Assembly: GCF_000308815.1 (NCBI RefSeq)
Contig: NZ_BAFX01000199.1
Span: 1 to 62,296 of the forward strand
Direction: 5' to 3'
DNA: 62,296 nt
From: Nocardia concava NBRC 100430
GTDB lineage: Bacteria > Actinomycetota > Actinomycetes > Mycobacteriales > Mycobacteriaceae
Position numbers and translations under genes: made by a program. This document shows, one piece after another, positions 26,143 through 33,748 of the stretch (within the stretch, counting starts at the first letter, position 1; every line of letters starts with the position of its first letter). The notes below the pieces were generated by a model. That model searched no databases, was not told the origin of the DNA, and was given only the letters and a program-made list of their open reading frames with translations.

Positions 26143-26759
26143 GACGGCAGCCCTCCTTCCTGTGCGGCGCCGGATCCGGATTGCTCTACGAACGTGAGGA
26201 TTTCGTGCTCGATCACCGCAACATCGGACGGCACTGAGGTGTCGCGCCAGCCGAGGTCTTCGCTGCTGCGGCCGAACATCCGCAGTGGTTGCTGAATGAA
26301 CTCCTCATGCCACCGGACCCGCCAGACTCGGTCCGTCAGAGCCCCGTAGAGGTCCAGGTCGCGGCGGATCACTGTCGACAAACGGCCGGGGCGGGCGGCG
26401 ACCGCTACCAGACCCAAAACCGTGCAGCCGCCCGCGAGTTCGGCGTGATGCTGGCGCAGCAGCGCATCGGCTGCGGCCAGACCGGTCACGGTCTCACGTG
26501 CTACCAGCACCACGAACTTCGATTCGTCGGCGACAGGAGCCGGCCACACCCGCCCGCAATCGGCGGCCTGTGACCACATCCACGCCAGCGTGCTCACTCC
26601 GGCCCCGCCGTGCGCACCGAGGAGCCAGAATGATGGAACCTTGCCGTCGATCGTTTGGGCGGGGCACGGTTCGGTCATCACCTCGGCACGCTGTGCGGCT
26701 GGGGGAGCGACGACCGCGCGCGGCGGGAGCCGACGGTGCAGGAGCCCTGCGGATCTCAT
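26139..26759 (-). CDS. MinD/ParA-like P-loop protein of the transfer operon
   Basis: This 206-residue protein starts at an ATG that overlaps the cutinase stop (ATGA). Near residues 50-62 it reads GAHGGAGVSTLAWM, close to the deviant Walker A of MinD/ParA ATPases but with Val-Ser in place of Lys-Ser/Thr. The P-loop lysine appears to be absent, so nucleotide binding is doubtful. Strand-like VVLVARET and LGLVAVAARPG follow. Similar proteins occur in actinobacterial transfer loci; a positioning or assembly role is speculative. Confidence 0.65.
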   Translation of the reverse strand: MRSAGLLHRRLPPRAVVAPPAAQRAEVMTEPCPAQTIDGKVPSFWLLGAHGGAGVSTLAWMWSQAADCGRVWPAPVADESKFVVLVARETVTGLAAADALLRQHHAELAGGCTVLGLVAVAARPGRLSTVIRRDLDLYGALTDRVWRVRWHEEFIQQPLRMFGRSSEDLGWRDTSVPSDVAVIEHEILTFVEQSGSGAAQEGGLPS

Positions 26760-28180
26760 CGTGCACCGCCACCGTGCGCGGCGGCGATATCCTCGGCCAC
26801 CGCGGTCAGCCACTCCACTGTCGCCGCTGTCGCGGTGCTACCGGAGTTCGTCGGCGTGGTCTGGTAGGACACGTGGCGGGCGACGGTGTCGCTGAATTTC
26901 GTCCACGTGGCCAGATCCAGCAACTCCTTGTTGTCGGTCACGTTCTGTTCGACTGCGGTGAACGCCTGCTGCACCAGCCGACTCGTGGTCGCCGGTGGCA
27001 TCACCTCCGGGACAGCCGCCGCAAGCTTCTGACCGAACAGCGCGATCGCCGCACCCGGATTGGCCAGCCCGGCCGATATCAGCTCGGTGATGTTCGCCGG
27101 GGTCAGTAGCGTTTGGGCGAGGGTTGTCACCGCGTTCAATCCGATCGTGGCGACCTTGAACAGTGCGCGGATCGTTGCGTCGGTGTCGACCGTTGTGCGT
27201 GGATCGGAGGCTTCGGCAACCCGCTCCGACAACGATTTCTGTGGATTCAGCGACAGGCTCGCCAGCGACGTGCCAGTGACGTCCTCGTCTGCGACCGTGA
27301 CAGCAGTCTTGAAGGCCGTGAACGCCAACGCTTCCGACACCGACTGCAGCGCCTTGAGTGGATCGGTCAGGTCGGATTGCCCGACCAGGTTGGTGACCAC
27401 CCGAAGGATCGGCGCACCGCTGGGGGCGTCACACGCGAGATCGCCTGTCGTACACCACGACGCGACCCTGCCAGTCAGTGATCCGAAATCCGCGGCGACA
27501 TCACGTTCAGGACCGATACCACCGCCCGTGGCAGTCGCTTCCGACATCGGCGTCACGGATCGAACTGCGTCACCAGAGGTTCCCGGTGCGGCGTCGGGGA
27601 CGTTTCTGCCCGGAGCGCCAGGGAACAGCGGTGCATCCGGGTTGCGAGTCGGGTCAGCAAAAAGCGCCACCGCGGCAACGCGATCCGCAGGAACCGACCC
27701 GCCGCCGCGGCCGGCTTCCTGTGCGAACATCGACGCCACGTGGGCGCCCTGGGAGTATCCGACAATCGCCAGATATGAACTCGGGCACCGACTCAACTGC
27801 TCGGTCGCCAACTCCTTCAGGTTCTTGAGCCCAGTGGCCACCGACTCGGAGTACGGCTCGGAACTCCCCGACGTCGCGCCACCGAATCCTGCCGGATATG
27901 CGACATACAAGCGGTCGGCCTTGCCAGCTGCACGAACCATCAACGGGGTCAACACGTTATCTCCGAGGAACCCGGAATCGGTGCGCGCATCTGCATCTGG
28001 CGCGGATTCGCCGGTCCCCTGCACTCCCAACGCGATCAACCCGGGGCATCCGCCGCTCTCCGTGGATTCAGCGGCTGCAACTCCCGCACTGACCCCGGCG
28101 GCTACCAAACTTGTCGCGATGGCCGCGCTGAGACCACGCGAAACGACGCACGCTCGAACGATTCTCCTGGGACGCCTCAT
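26756..28180 (-). CDS. Secreted cutinase-like esterase with large insertion
   Basis: This 474-residue exported serine esterase heads the operon. The ATG at 28180 follows GGAAGGAGG. A signal peptide covers about residues 1-37 (ends GVAAAES). The cutinase fold shows GVQGTGES, the nucleophile elbow GYSQG (Ser143), and WCTTGDLACD with candidate Asp247. The expected catalytic His appears as ARHVSY (His436), so about 190 mostly helical residues separate Asp and His instead of roughly a dozen. Paired Cys at 45/132 and 243/250 suggest disulfides. In mycolata such an enzyme could act on outer-envelope lipids during transfer; that is inference. Confidence 0.85.
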   Translation of the reverse strand: MRRPRRIVRACVVSRGLSAAIATSLVAAGVSAGVAAAESTESGGCPGLIALGVQGTGESAPDADARTDSGFLGDNVLTPLMVRAAGKADRLYVAYPAGFGGATSGSSEPYSESVATGLKNLKELATEQLSRCPSSYLAIVGYSQGAHVASMFAQEAGRGGGSVPADRVAAVALFADPTRNPDAPLFPGAPGRNVPDAAPGTSGDAVRSVTPMSEATATGGGIGPERDVAADFGSLTGRVASWCTTGDLACDAPSGAPILRVVTNLVGQSDLTDPLKALQSVSEALAFTAFKTAVTVADEDVTGTSLASLSLNPQKSLSERVAEASDPRTTVDTDATIRALFKVATIGLNAVTTLAQTLLTPANITELISAGLANPGAAIALFGQKLAAAVPEVMPPATTSRLVQQAFTAVEQNVTDNKELLDLATWTKFSDTVARHVSYQTTPTNSGSTATAATVEWLTAVAEDIAAAHGGGAR

Positions 28181-28668
28181 GGCATGCCTCCTTCCACCTC
28201 CGAACCCCCACGCAGGCAAGCGTTTTGGAGAATCGGCCCGGCATAATGGCGCGAGCGATCCGTCAACGCCCTGCCGCAGCGGCAGAGGATGTGTGTGATT
28301 GATCGGTGAAAGAAATGCGCGCGCCAGTCCCACTCGAGTACGCGGGAAGGGAGATCACGCCTTCAGGTACTGCCACCGCAGATCCCTGGGAAGGTCAGTC
28401 ACTAGGCGACTATCGAGCCACTTGCGTTTGCTGCAATGTCGCTGTCGTGCTGAGGGCTCCAGATTAGAACCCCGGAGTGATCTGTGCAACAAATTCTTCG
28501 GATATGCCGATTGAGCCTGCGCTGGACAACGCCGACATGTGTCCTCGCGTGACTTGGCACTGACATTTCGTGCAGAGTCCGCTGATGCCCACCGAAGGGT
28601 CGGAAGACCGGCAGTAACGTCGCGCCAGCACTATTTATCGAGCAATTTCTAGGGGACGAAAGGCGGCG
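28181..28668. promoter_or_regulatory. Divergent intergenic region, presumed transfer-operon promoter
   Basis: About 490 bases without a convincing gene separate the minus-strand transfer operon from a plus-strand gene. A perfect 7 bp inverted repeat with a one-base loop, CTGCCGCAGCGGCAG, lies at 28271-28285, about 90 bases upstream of the cutinase start, and could be an operator. No clear -35/-10 pair stood out. Confidence 0.4.
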
Positions 28669-29124
28669 ATGAATACATCGCAACCGTCGGAGGGGGACCG
28701 GCGCTTGGAAGGTGAGGCGGACGCTGGCCGGAGCAGTGCATCCGGCGGCTCGGGTAAGAAGGCTGGGTGCCTTTTTCCTCTGCTGGGGATCGTCGCAATT
28801 GTGGTATTGGTCGGGCAATGCGGATCCCATGAGGACTCTAAAAGCTCTGATCGGTCACCGGCGTCGACGGCAACGGCGCGGTTCACCCCGGATGAGCAGG
28901 CAGCTCTGGATGCGCTGCATGGCGCGTGTCGTGAGGACGACACAAAGCTTGACGCCGAGGCGAAGAAGGCGAACGAACTACTCCAGCAGGCCGACATTCA
29001 CGACGAGACCACCGTCACCGTGCTGCAGCACCTTCGTGGTTCACTGCCCGACAGCGCGCCCGTGATGAACTGTGCTGAAATCCTCGGTGCCTATATCACG
29101 TTGCGAGAGAAGGGGACTGGTTAG
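28669..29124 (+). CDS. Small single-pass membrane protein, unknown function
   Basis: This 151-residue protein has a disordered Ser/Gly-rich N-terminus, a membrane segment CLFPLLGIVAIVVLVGQCG at about residues 34-52, and an extracytoplasmic helical domain with two Cys (HGACRED, VMNCAEIL) that could pair. A modest ribosome binding site (GGGGACGAAAGG) precedes the ATG. Its 3' end overlaps the 3' end of a minus-strand gene by 84 bases. No family is recognised. Confidence 0.6.
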   Translation: MNTSQPSEGDRRLEGEADAGRSSASGGSGKKAGCLFPLLGIVAIVVLVGQCGSHEDSKSSDRSPASTATARFTPDEQAALDALHGACREDDTKLDAEAKKANELLQQADIHDETTVTVLQHLRGSLPDSAPVMNCAEILGAYITLREKGTG

Positions 29125-29358
29125 AAGGGCTCGATCAATTGTGATCGTTGATCCGGATCGGGCCCGGCGTTGGGCGCGCTCCCCTTCGAGTCGTTCGCGT
29201 TCGATGCGGGCCGCGATTCGCTGCACCGTCAGGTGCTCCTGCACCTGAGTATGGGGATGGACCGGGCTCATCGTTCCGGTGAGCCGAGGTGCGACCCACA
29301 CGGTCAGCGCGCCCACGGTGATGCCAATCAGGAAGGACCAGAAGATGGTGGACATCAT
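29041..29358 (-). CDS. Small membrane protein, unknown function
   Basis: This 105-residue protein starts MMSTIFWSFLIGITVGALTV, one N-terminal membrane helix, followed by a charged helix (RIAARIERERLEGERAQRRAR) facing the cytoplasm. GAGGAGAGC precedes the ATG pair at 29358/29355. The last 28 codons overlap the plus-strand gene tail to tail. It resembles small helix-plus-coil membrane anchors; function unknown. Confidence 0.55.
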   Translation of the reverse strand: MMSTIFWSFLIGITVGALTVWVAPRLTGTMSPVHPHTQVQEHLTVQRIAARIERERLEGERAQRRARSGSTITIDRALLTSPLLSQRDIGTEDFSTVHHGRAVGQ

Positions 29359-29400
29359 GCTCTCCTCGGTGGCATATCTATTGCGGTAAGACTGAATTCA

Positions 29401-29853
29401 TCACGCCCTGTCTGTGGTGTCGTGTGGCACGACGGGTAAGCGGCGTCGCCCGGTGGAGACCTCGTCCTTCAGGTCCTCGTAGCCAACGGCCAGTTCCGCC
29501 AGGCGTTCCCACGAATCCCAGAGCTCCCATTCGCGGGTGCCTGTCAGTGCGGCGTTGGCGTGCACCGTGAACATCGCCAACCGATCGATTACCGCTCCAA
29601 GGGTTTCGGTGTGCAGCCGAGCGCAGCCCAGTGGCTGTGTCAGCTCACGAGCAACCCATCTGTCGATGTTGCGGATCAGTTCGACACGACGTTCGTCGAT
29701 CGGCTCCCGTGCGGCCCCATCCGCGTTGAGCAGCTGCTGGTGGGTGAGTGACAGCTCGGCTGCCCACTGCAGCAGTGGGTGGTTGCCTGGTGCATCGCCC
29801 CGGCACGCTGACAAGACGTGATTCTTGGTTGGCAAGAGCTCCACAAAGCTCAC
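29401..29853 (-). CDS. DUF4254 family protein
   Basis: This 150-residue protein matches DUF4254 in its typical features: LPTKNHVLSACRG, HPLLQWAAELSLTHQQLLNA, RRVELIRNIDRWVA, LHTETLGAVIDRLA, and a final LAVGYEDLKDEVSTGRRRLP. The start may be GTG 29853 or GTG 29844; the second is better spaced from GGGGTG. It is divergent from the Scr1-type regulator gene and shares its control region. The molecular role of the family is not known. Confidence 0.8.
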   Translation of the reverse strand: MSFVELLPTKNHVLSACRGDAPGNHPLLQWAAELSLTHQQLLNADGAAREPIDERRVELIRNIDRWVARELTQPLGCARLHTETLGAVIDRLAMFTVHANAALTGTREWELWDSWERLAELAVGYEDLKDEVSTGRRRLPVVPHDTTDRA

Positions 29854-29917
29854 CCCTACGAGACGCGCGGGATATCCGGAGGTCGGCTGGAGGTGTCGAC
29901 CGGCTGAGTCTGAAATA

Positions 29918-29970
29918 GACTTCTATTTTGGGTTTGCGAATCAAGAGTACAACTGGACTTCTATTTTGGG
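29918..29970. promoter_or_regulatory. Candidate operator: 15 bp direct repeat with palindrome
   Basis: GACTTCTATTTTGGG occurs at 29918-29932 and again at 29956-29970, a 38-base period. The first copy is the right half of a palindrome AAATAGA-CT-TCTATTT. The sites are AT-rich against a GC-rich background and lie in the divergent region before the HTH gene, as expected for autoregulation. A TATTCT sequence just after the second copy could be a -10 element. Confidence 0.5.
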
Positions 29971-30046
29971 AATGTATTCTGTGGTTGCTCTTGAAGGTGC
30001 GCAGGTCACGCCAGGCTGGTCGGCGATCAAGCAGAGGAGCAGTGCG

Positions 30047-30892
30047 ATGGAAAGCCCCACGATCCAGCGGCGTCGGCTCGGGCTCGCCCTCAAACGCGCC
30101 CGCGAGGCAGCGGGGAAGACACAGGACGAAGCTGCGAAGGCCATCGACTCCGCGGCCAGCAAGATCAGCCGGTTGGAGATGGGCCAGAGCGGCATCAAAC
30201 TGACGGATCTAGGGATACTCCTGGAGCTCTACGGCGTAGTCGGCGACGACGCGGAGTCGATGAAGCAGCTCGCCCGTGCCGGTAGACAGCGCGGCCGATG
30301 GAGTGGCGTCCGATCGATCCCGGACTGGTTCCGCCGCTACATCGACCTCGAAACCGATGCGAGCGAGATCAAGTGGTACCAGCACGAAGTCATCCCCGGC
30401 ATCTTCCAAACCGAGGCCTACATCCGCGCCATGCTGCTGAGTGGCCAACCGCGGGCGGCCGATGACGAGATCGAGAAGGTCATCGAGGTGCGACTCGAGC
30501 GACAAAAAGTGCTCGACCAGCGTCGCAAGACTGTCAGCGCAATCCTCAGTGAATCCGCACTGCGAAGGATGGTGGGCGACGAGAAGGTCATGCGCGACCA
30601 ACTCCGCCACCTCGCCGAGATTGCACAGTCTCCGCGCGTAGCCATCCAGGTTCTGCCATTCAATGCGAAGAGCGTCGGCGACGCCTGGGCGCACTTCATC
30701 CTCCTGCGCTTCGATGACGATGCGACCTCGGACGTCGTGTACCTCGATGGCTACGCCGATGCCGACTACGTCGACCGCCCGGAGACCGTGCGGGCGTACG
30801 CTCAGCTTTGGGACAGGTTGCAGGCGGCCGCGCTAGGTCCGGTCGAATCCCGCAATCTGATTCTGAAAGTTGCTGAGGAGACAAAGGATTGA
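30047..30892 (+). CDS. XRE-family regulator with DUF5753 (Scr1 type)
   Basis: This 281-residue regulator starts at ATG 30047 after GAGGAG; the frame extends further upstream but that part covers the operator region. The N-terminal HTH is RRRLGLALKRAREAAGKTQD... AASKISRLEMGQSGIK (residues 5-55). The rest matches DUF5753: IPDWFRRYIDLETDASEIKWYQ, VIPGIFQTEAYIRAML, RQKVLDQRRKTVSAILSESALRR and RVAIQVLPF. Such proteins work with the DUF397 protein encoded next, here two bases downstream. Known relatives regulate development or antibiotic genes; what this pair controls is not visible. Confidence 0.92.
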   Translation: MESPTIQRRRLGLALKRAREAAGKTQDEAAKAIDSAASKISRLEMGQSGIKLTDLGILLELYGVVGDDAESMKQLARAGRQRGRWSGVRSIPDWFRRYIDLETDASEIKWYQHEVIPGIFQTEAYIRAMLLSGQPRAADDEIEKVIEVRLERQKVLDQRRKTVSAILSESALRRMVGDEKVMRDQLRHLAEIAQSPRVAIQVLPFNAKSVGDAWAHFILLRFDDDATSDVVYLDGYADADYVDRPETVRAYAQLWDRLQAAALGPVESRNLILKVAEETKD

Positions 30893-30894
30893 GC

Positions 30895-31272
30895 ATGGCC
30901 ACGGCAGGGTCGTCCGGTGGAGGCTGGCGAAAGAGCACCTATAGCGGAAGCAACGGCGGTGCCTGCGTGGAAGTCTTGTTCGACGGTTCGACTGTTCGTA
31001 TCCGTGACAGCAAGTACATCGGAGACCCGTTGTGCCAGCCGGAAATTGCTGTGAGCGCCGTCGCGTGGGCGGCTTTCCTAGACGTTGTCTTGAGCGAAGA
31101 ACCCACGCCCCTTGCCTCAGGCCTCCCGTCGGTTGAGTTCGGTTCCCGCGGAACGGACCTGCGCGATGCAATCGGCACGAGGCTGGCCTACACAAGCGAG
31201 GAGTGGAAGGCATTTCTGGCCGGGGTTCGCGACGGTGAATTCGGATGCGCCATCAAGGATAAGAAGGCCTGA
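30895..31272 (+). CDS. DUF397 protein with duplicated second half
   Basis: This 125-residue protein follows the HTH gene with its ATG two bases after the TGA. It opens like DUF397 (GGWRKSTYSGSNGGACVEV, VRIRDSKYIGDP). A usual single domain is about 60 residues and ends with an EWKAFLAGVRDGEF element. Here an EWKAF-like element occurs twice, first degenerate (VAWAAFLDVVLSEEP) and then canonical near the C-terminus, so part of the domain is repeated. It is presumed to be the antagonist or partner of the HTH protein. Confidence 0.85.
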   Translation: MATAGSSGGGWRKSTYSGSNGGACVEVLFDGSTVRIRDSKYIGDPLCQPEIAVSAVAWAAFLDVVLSEEPTPLASGLPSVEFGSRGTDLRDAIGTRLAYTSEEWKAFLAGVRDGEFGCAIKDKKA

Positions 31273-31297
31273 TGTAGGGTCTCGAAACATGTGACAA

Positions 31298-31347
31298 ATC
31301 TCAGAATATTTGGCGGGGATTTGGCGGATCTGCCACGATTTTGAGAT
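31298..31347. terminator. Imperfect inverted repeat after the DUF397 gene
   Basis: ATCTCAGAAT at 31298-31307 pairs with ATTTTGAGAT at 31338-31347 with one mismatch, enclosing a smaller GGC-GATC-GCC hairpin and two ATTTGGCGG repeats. It lies 26 bases after the DUF397 stop and before a convergent gene. No T-tract follows, so termination is only a guess. Confidence 0.3.
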
Positions 31348-31502
31348 CCTGCTGCCTCTGCGAGCCCCTTGCTACCACCGTCCGGGCTGTGAAGCCGATC
31401 GTACAATCGTCGAAATAATGTCCGGTGCAAACGATGTCGGTCCGCAACCCTGGTAGCGGCCCATCACCTAACACGGTGCCCGTTACCGCCGTGCGGGTGC
31501 GG

Positions 31503-32342
31503 TTACTCGAAGGGATCGAAGCCGAGGGCTTCCACGCGCGCCGCGTGAGAGCTTGTCCGCCACGGTTTTCCACGTCTGGGATATGTCAACTTCAGTCTCG
31601 CGGCAGGTGGGTCGTTGAGGTAGTCGGCCCAGCGGCACCCACTCAGGTGCGGGCACGATTCGACTCCCATGGTGCTGTTGTTGCACAAACGGCACAGCAA
31701 TCCGCGCACCGCTCCGGTGAAATGATCGTGGTCGATGCCGTGTCCCGGCGCATATCCGCAGGCGTGGCAGTCGGGTCCAAGTTCCCGGGCCAGCAAGGCA
31801 CGCATCCGGCCGTCGGCAGTTTTCGGGTTGTGGTGGGCGGGCCACCACGTCCATGTCTCCTGAGTCGGGCACCGGTACCGGTTGGGGACGGCCACCGGGT
31901 CGGCGGTCGTCTCGGTCAGCCGCACCGACCACCGGAACGTCACCGATTCCGTCGCGCCCGGCCATGGGCAGCAGTTGGGCGGATGGATGCTGTATTTCGT
32001 GCCATCGGTGGACCAGACCAGGTAGCTCTCTTGATCGATGCTTCGCTGCGGGTCCGGTGCTCGGCGACGGCTCGGTCCGGTTCCGCGTTCACACACCAGC
32101 CAGCCATCCCGGCTGCGGAGGTGAAAGCGTCCGTCGCTGCCCAGCACTGCGGTCAACCCGACCAGGTCTATCCGGCCGCGGTTGCCGTCCCAACGGCACG
32201 GCGTTTGTGCACGGTCCATGACCAGCTGTTCGATCCCGTCGTAGTCGAGATCGAGGGCGTGGGTCCACAGCCATGCGGTCCTGCGCGGCTCAGGCAGATC
32301 CCCGAGCCGTTGCGGTGCTACCGGGTCGGGCTCGGACGGCAT
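31503..32342 (-). CDS. Endonuclease VII-like HNH nuclease
   Basis: This 279-residue protein has a C-terminal recombination endonuclease VII-type zinc/HNH domain: CHACG, GHGIDHDHFTGAVRGLLCRLCNN and CPHLSGCRWADYL. These supply the metal-binding cysteines and the catalytic His/Asn pattern of phage T4 endonuclease VII relatives. The N-terminal 150 residues are Trp-rich and not recognised. No ribosome binding site precedes the ATG, but CATAAT lies six bases upstream, which would fit a leaderless transcript. It could be a cargo nuclease, possibly defensive. Confidence 0.8.
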   Translation of the reverse strand: MPSEPDPVAPQRLGDLPEPRRTAWLWTHALDLDYDGIEQLVMDRAQTPCRWDGNRGRIDLVGLTAVLGSDGRFHLRSRDGWLVCERGTGPSRRRAPDPQRSIDQESYLVWSTDGTKYSIHPPNCCPWPGATESVTFRWSVRLTETTADPVAVPNRYRCPTQETWTWWPAHHNPKTADGRMRALLARELGPDCHACGYAPGHGIDHDHFTGAVRGLLCRLCNNSTMGVESCPHLSGCRWADYLNDPPAARLKLTYPRRGKPWRTSSHAARVEALGFDPFE

Positions 32343-32459
32343 ATGTGGATTATGCGCGCACCCACTGACACCGTTGCGGCGTTGCCACTGACGTCGACAG
32401 CTGCGAGGTCGTCTGAAATCAACTAAGGATCCCGGCCGGGGGCTTGGGGTTCTTTCCTA

Positions 32460-33122
32460 TCAGGACGCTGGCGCGGCGGCCTCGGGCGGCGGGTCGTCCC
32501 AGGCGATCTTCAACTCCGGCTCCGAGAGCCGAAGTCCGATGTACGCCTTGGCGTCAACCAAGGCGCGGTCATGGCTCGCGGATGTCAGGACATCGTGACC
32601 GATGCCCAGACGAGTCATCACTGCTTCGATCCGTTGGCCAGCGAGTGCCCGAAACTGGAGGTCGGTGTCGCGGGGCTTGTTGTCGCCGAGCGGCTTTTCC
32701 GGGTCGAGCACCGTGCGTAGGACATAGTCGTAGTTCTGGCTGTGGTTGACCACGAGCTCTTCCAGGTGCCGGATCCGCTGGGGATCAGGCTGGCGGCCAC
32801 TGTATTCCAGCGCGGCTTCGTAGTAGCCCAGGGCGTCCGGGACGCCTCGGTCAATCAAGACCACGTCGGCGTGCAGCCATGCCTCCAGCTCGTTGGAGAT
32901 TCCGCGGGTCATGATCCACAGGGTGGATGCCCACGTGTGCTGATCGAGGATCGGCAGCCCGGCCTTGAGCGCGTCGTATCCGAGGTCGGCGACGGTGGCG
33001 ACCTCAATCCTGTTGCGCCGCAGGTCCTGTTCTAGTCGCTTGAGGAAGGTGGTCTTGCCGGTGGAGTGAGTGCCCATCACGGCAACCGTGACCGGGCGGT
33101 CTACCTCGTTCGATGTGGTCAA
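32460..33122 (-). CDS. Small P-loop NTPase, NadR/AAA_28 kinase-like
   Basis: This 220-residue protein starts with a TTG that overlaps the exonuclease stop (TTGA). The P-loop GTHSTGKTTF lies at residues 17-26. VLIDRGVPDALGYYEA carries a Walker B/DR-G signature seen in NadR-type nucleoside kinases and AAA_28 ATPases. A helical region with ELVVNHSQNYDYVLRT and a C-terminal acidic Pro-rich tail follow. It is the last gene of a four-gene operon. A nucleotide or nucleoside kinase is likely; the substrate is unknown. Confidence 0.8.
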   Translation of the reverse strand: MTTSNEVDRPVTVAVMGTHSTGKTTFLKRLEQDLRRNRIEVATVADLGYDALKAGLPILDQHTWASTLWIMTRGISNELEAWLHADVVLIDRGVPDALGYYEAALEYSGRQPDPQRIRHLEELVVNHSQNYDYVLRTVLDPEKPLGDNKPRDTDLQFRALAGQRIEAVMTRLGIGHDVLTSASHDRALVDAKAYIGLRLSEPELKIAWDDPPPEAAAPAS

Positions 33123-33748
33123 AACAATCCCTCTGGCTCCGGCGGTGTTAGGAACTCGGGCAGGCCGGCGGACTGGACGACGGCGTCCCAATCGAGTTCG
33201 CCTTCGCGGACGAGGAGGCAGAGGAGTTGCCATGCTGCCCATGCGTCGTATCCGGCTCGGTGGTATTCCTGGTCGTCGTCCAGTCCGTGCATGTCCAACT
33301 GGGCGTGTTCGATGAGCTTGTCGAGTGCGTAGCTCTTCAAGCCGGGCCATACCGTCTTGGCCAGGCGCAGCGTGTCGAGGACCATGAGCGGCTTCCAGTC
33401 GGGAAGGTGGGCGGTCAGTACCTTCTGCTCGACGTTCGCGTTGTGCGCCACCAGGGTTCGCCCGAACATGACGCGGCCGATCGCCGGGGACACGTGCTCC
33501 CATTCCGGGCAGTTGGCGACGTCGTCGTTGGTGATGCCGTGTACCTTGCGCGTCACGATCGGAGTGATCGGGTTCTTCGGCTTGACCATCCACGAGCGGG
33601 TCTCCTCCGGGCTGACCACCGTTCCCGCCACTGGGATGATGGCGATCTCGATGATCTCCGGCGGATTCTGCCCGTTGCCTTCGACGTCGACGACGGCGAT
33701 GTCGTGTCCGCGCAGGGCGGCGGGGATCTCCGTAAACGCGGTGGTCAC
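33119..33748 (-). CDS. DEDDh 3'-5' exonuclease, DnaQ-like
   Basis: This 209-residue protein shows exonuclease motif I VVDVEGNG (Asp21, Glu23), motif II AHNANVEQKVL and motif III YHRAGYDAWAAW (His and Asp). In motif II the usual Asp of HNA-x-FD is replaced by Val-Glu, so metal binding may be altered. The gene overlaps its upstream partner (radical SAM) by ATGA and its downstream partner by TTGA. It presumably processes a nucleic acid or nucleotide within this pathway. Confidence 0.85.
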   Translation of the reverse strand: MTTAFTEIPAALRGHDIAVVDVEGNGQNPPEIIEIAIIPVAGTVVSPEETRSWMVKPKNPITPIVTRKVHGITNDDVANCPEWEHVSPAIGRVMFGRTLVAHNANVEQKVLTAHLPDWKPLMVLDTLRLAKTVWPGLKSYALDKLIEHAQLDMHGLDDDQEYHRAGYDAWAAWQLLCLLVREGELDWDAVVQSAGLPEFLTPPEPEGLF

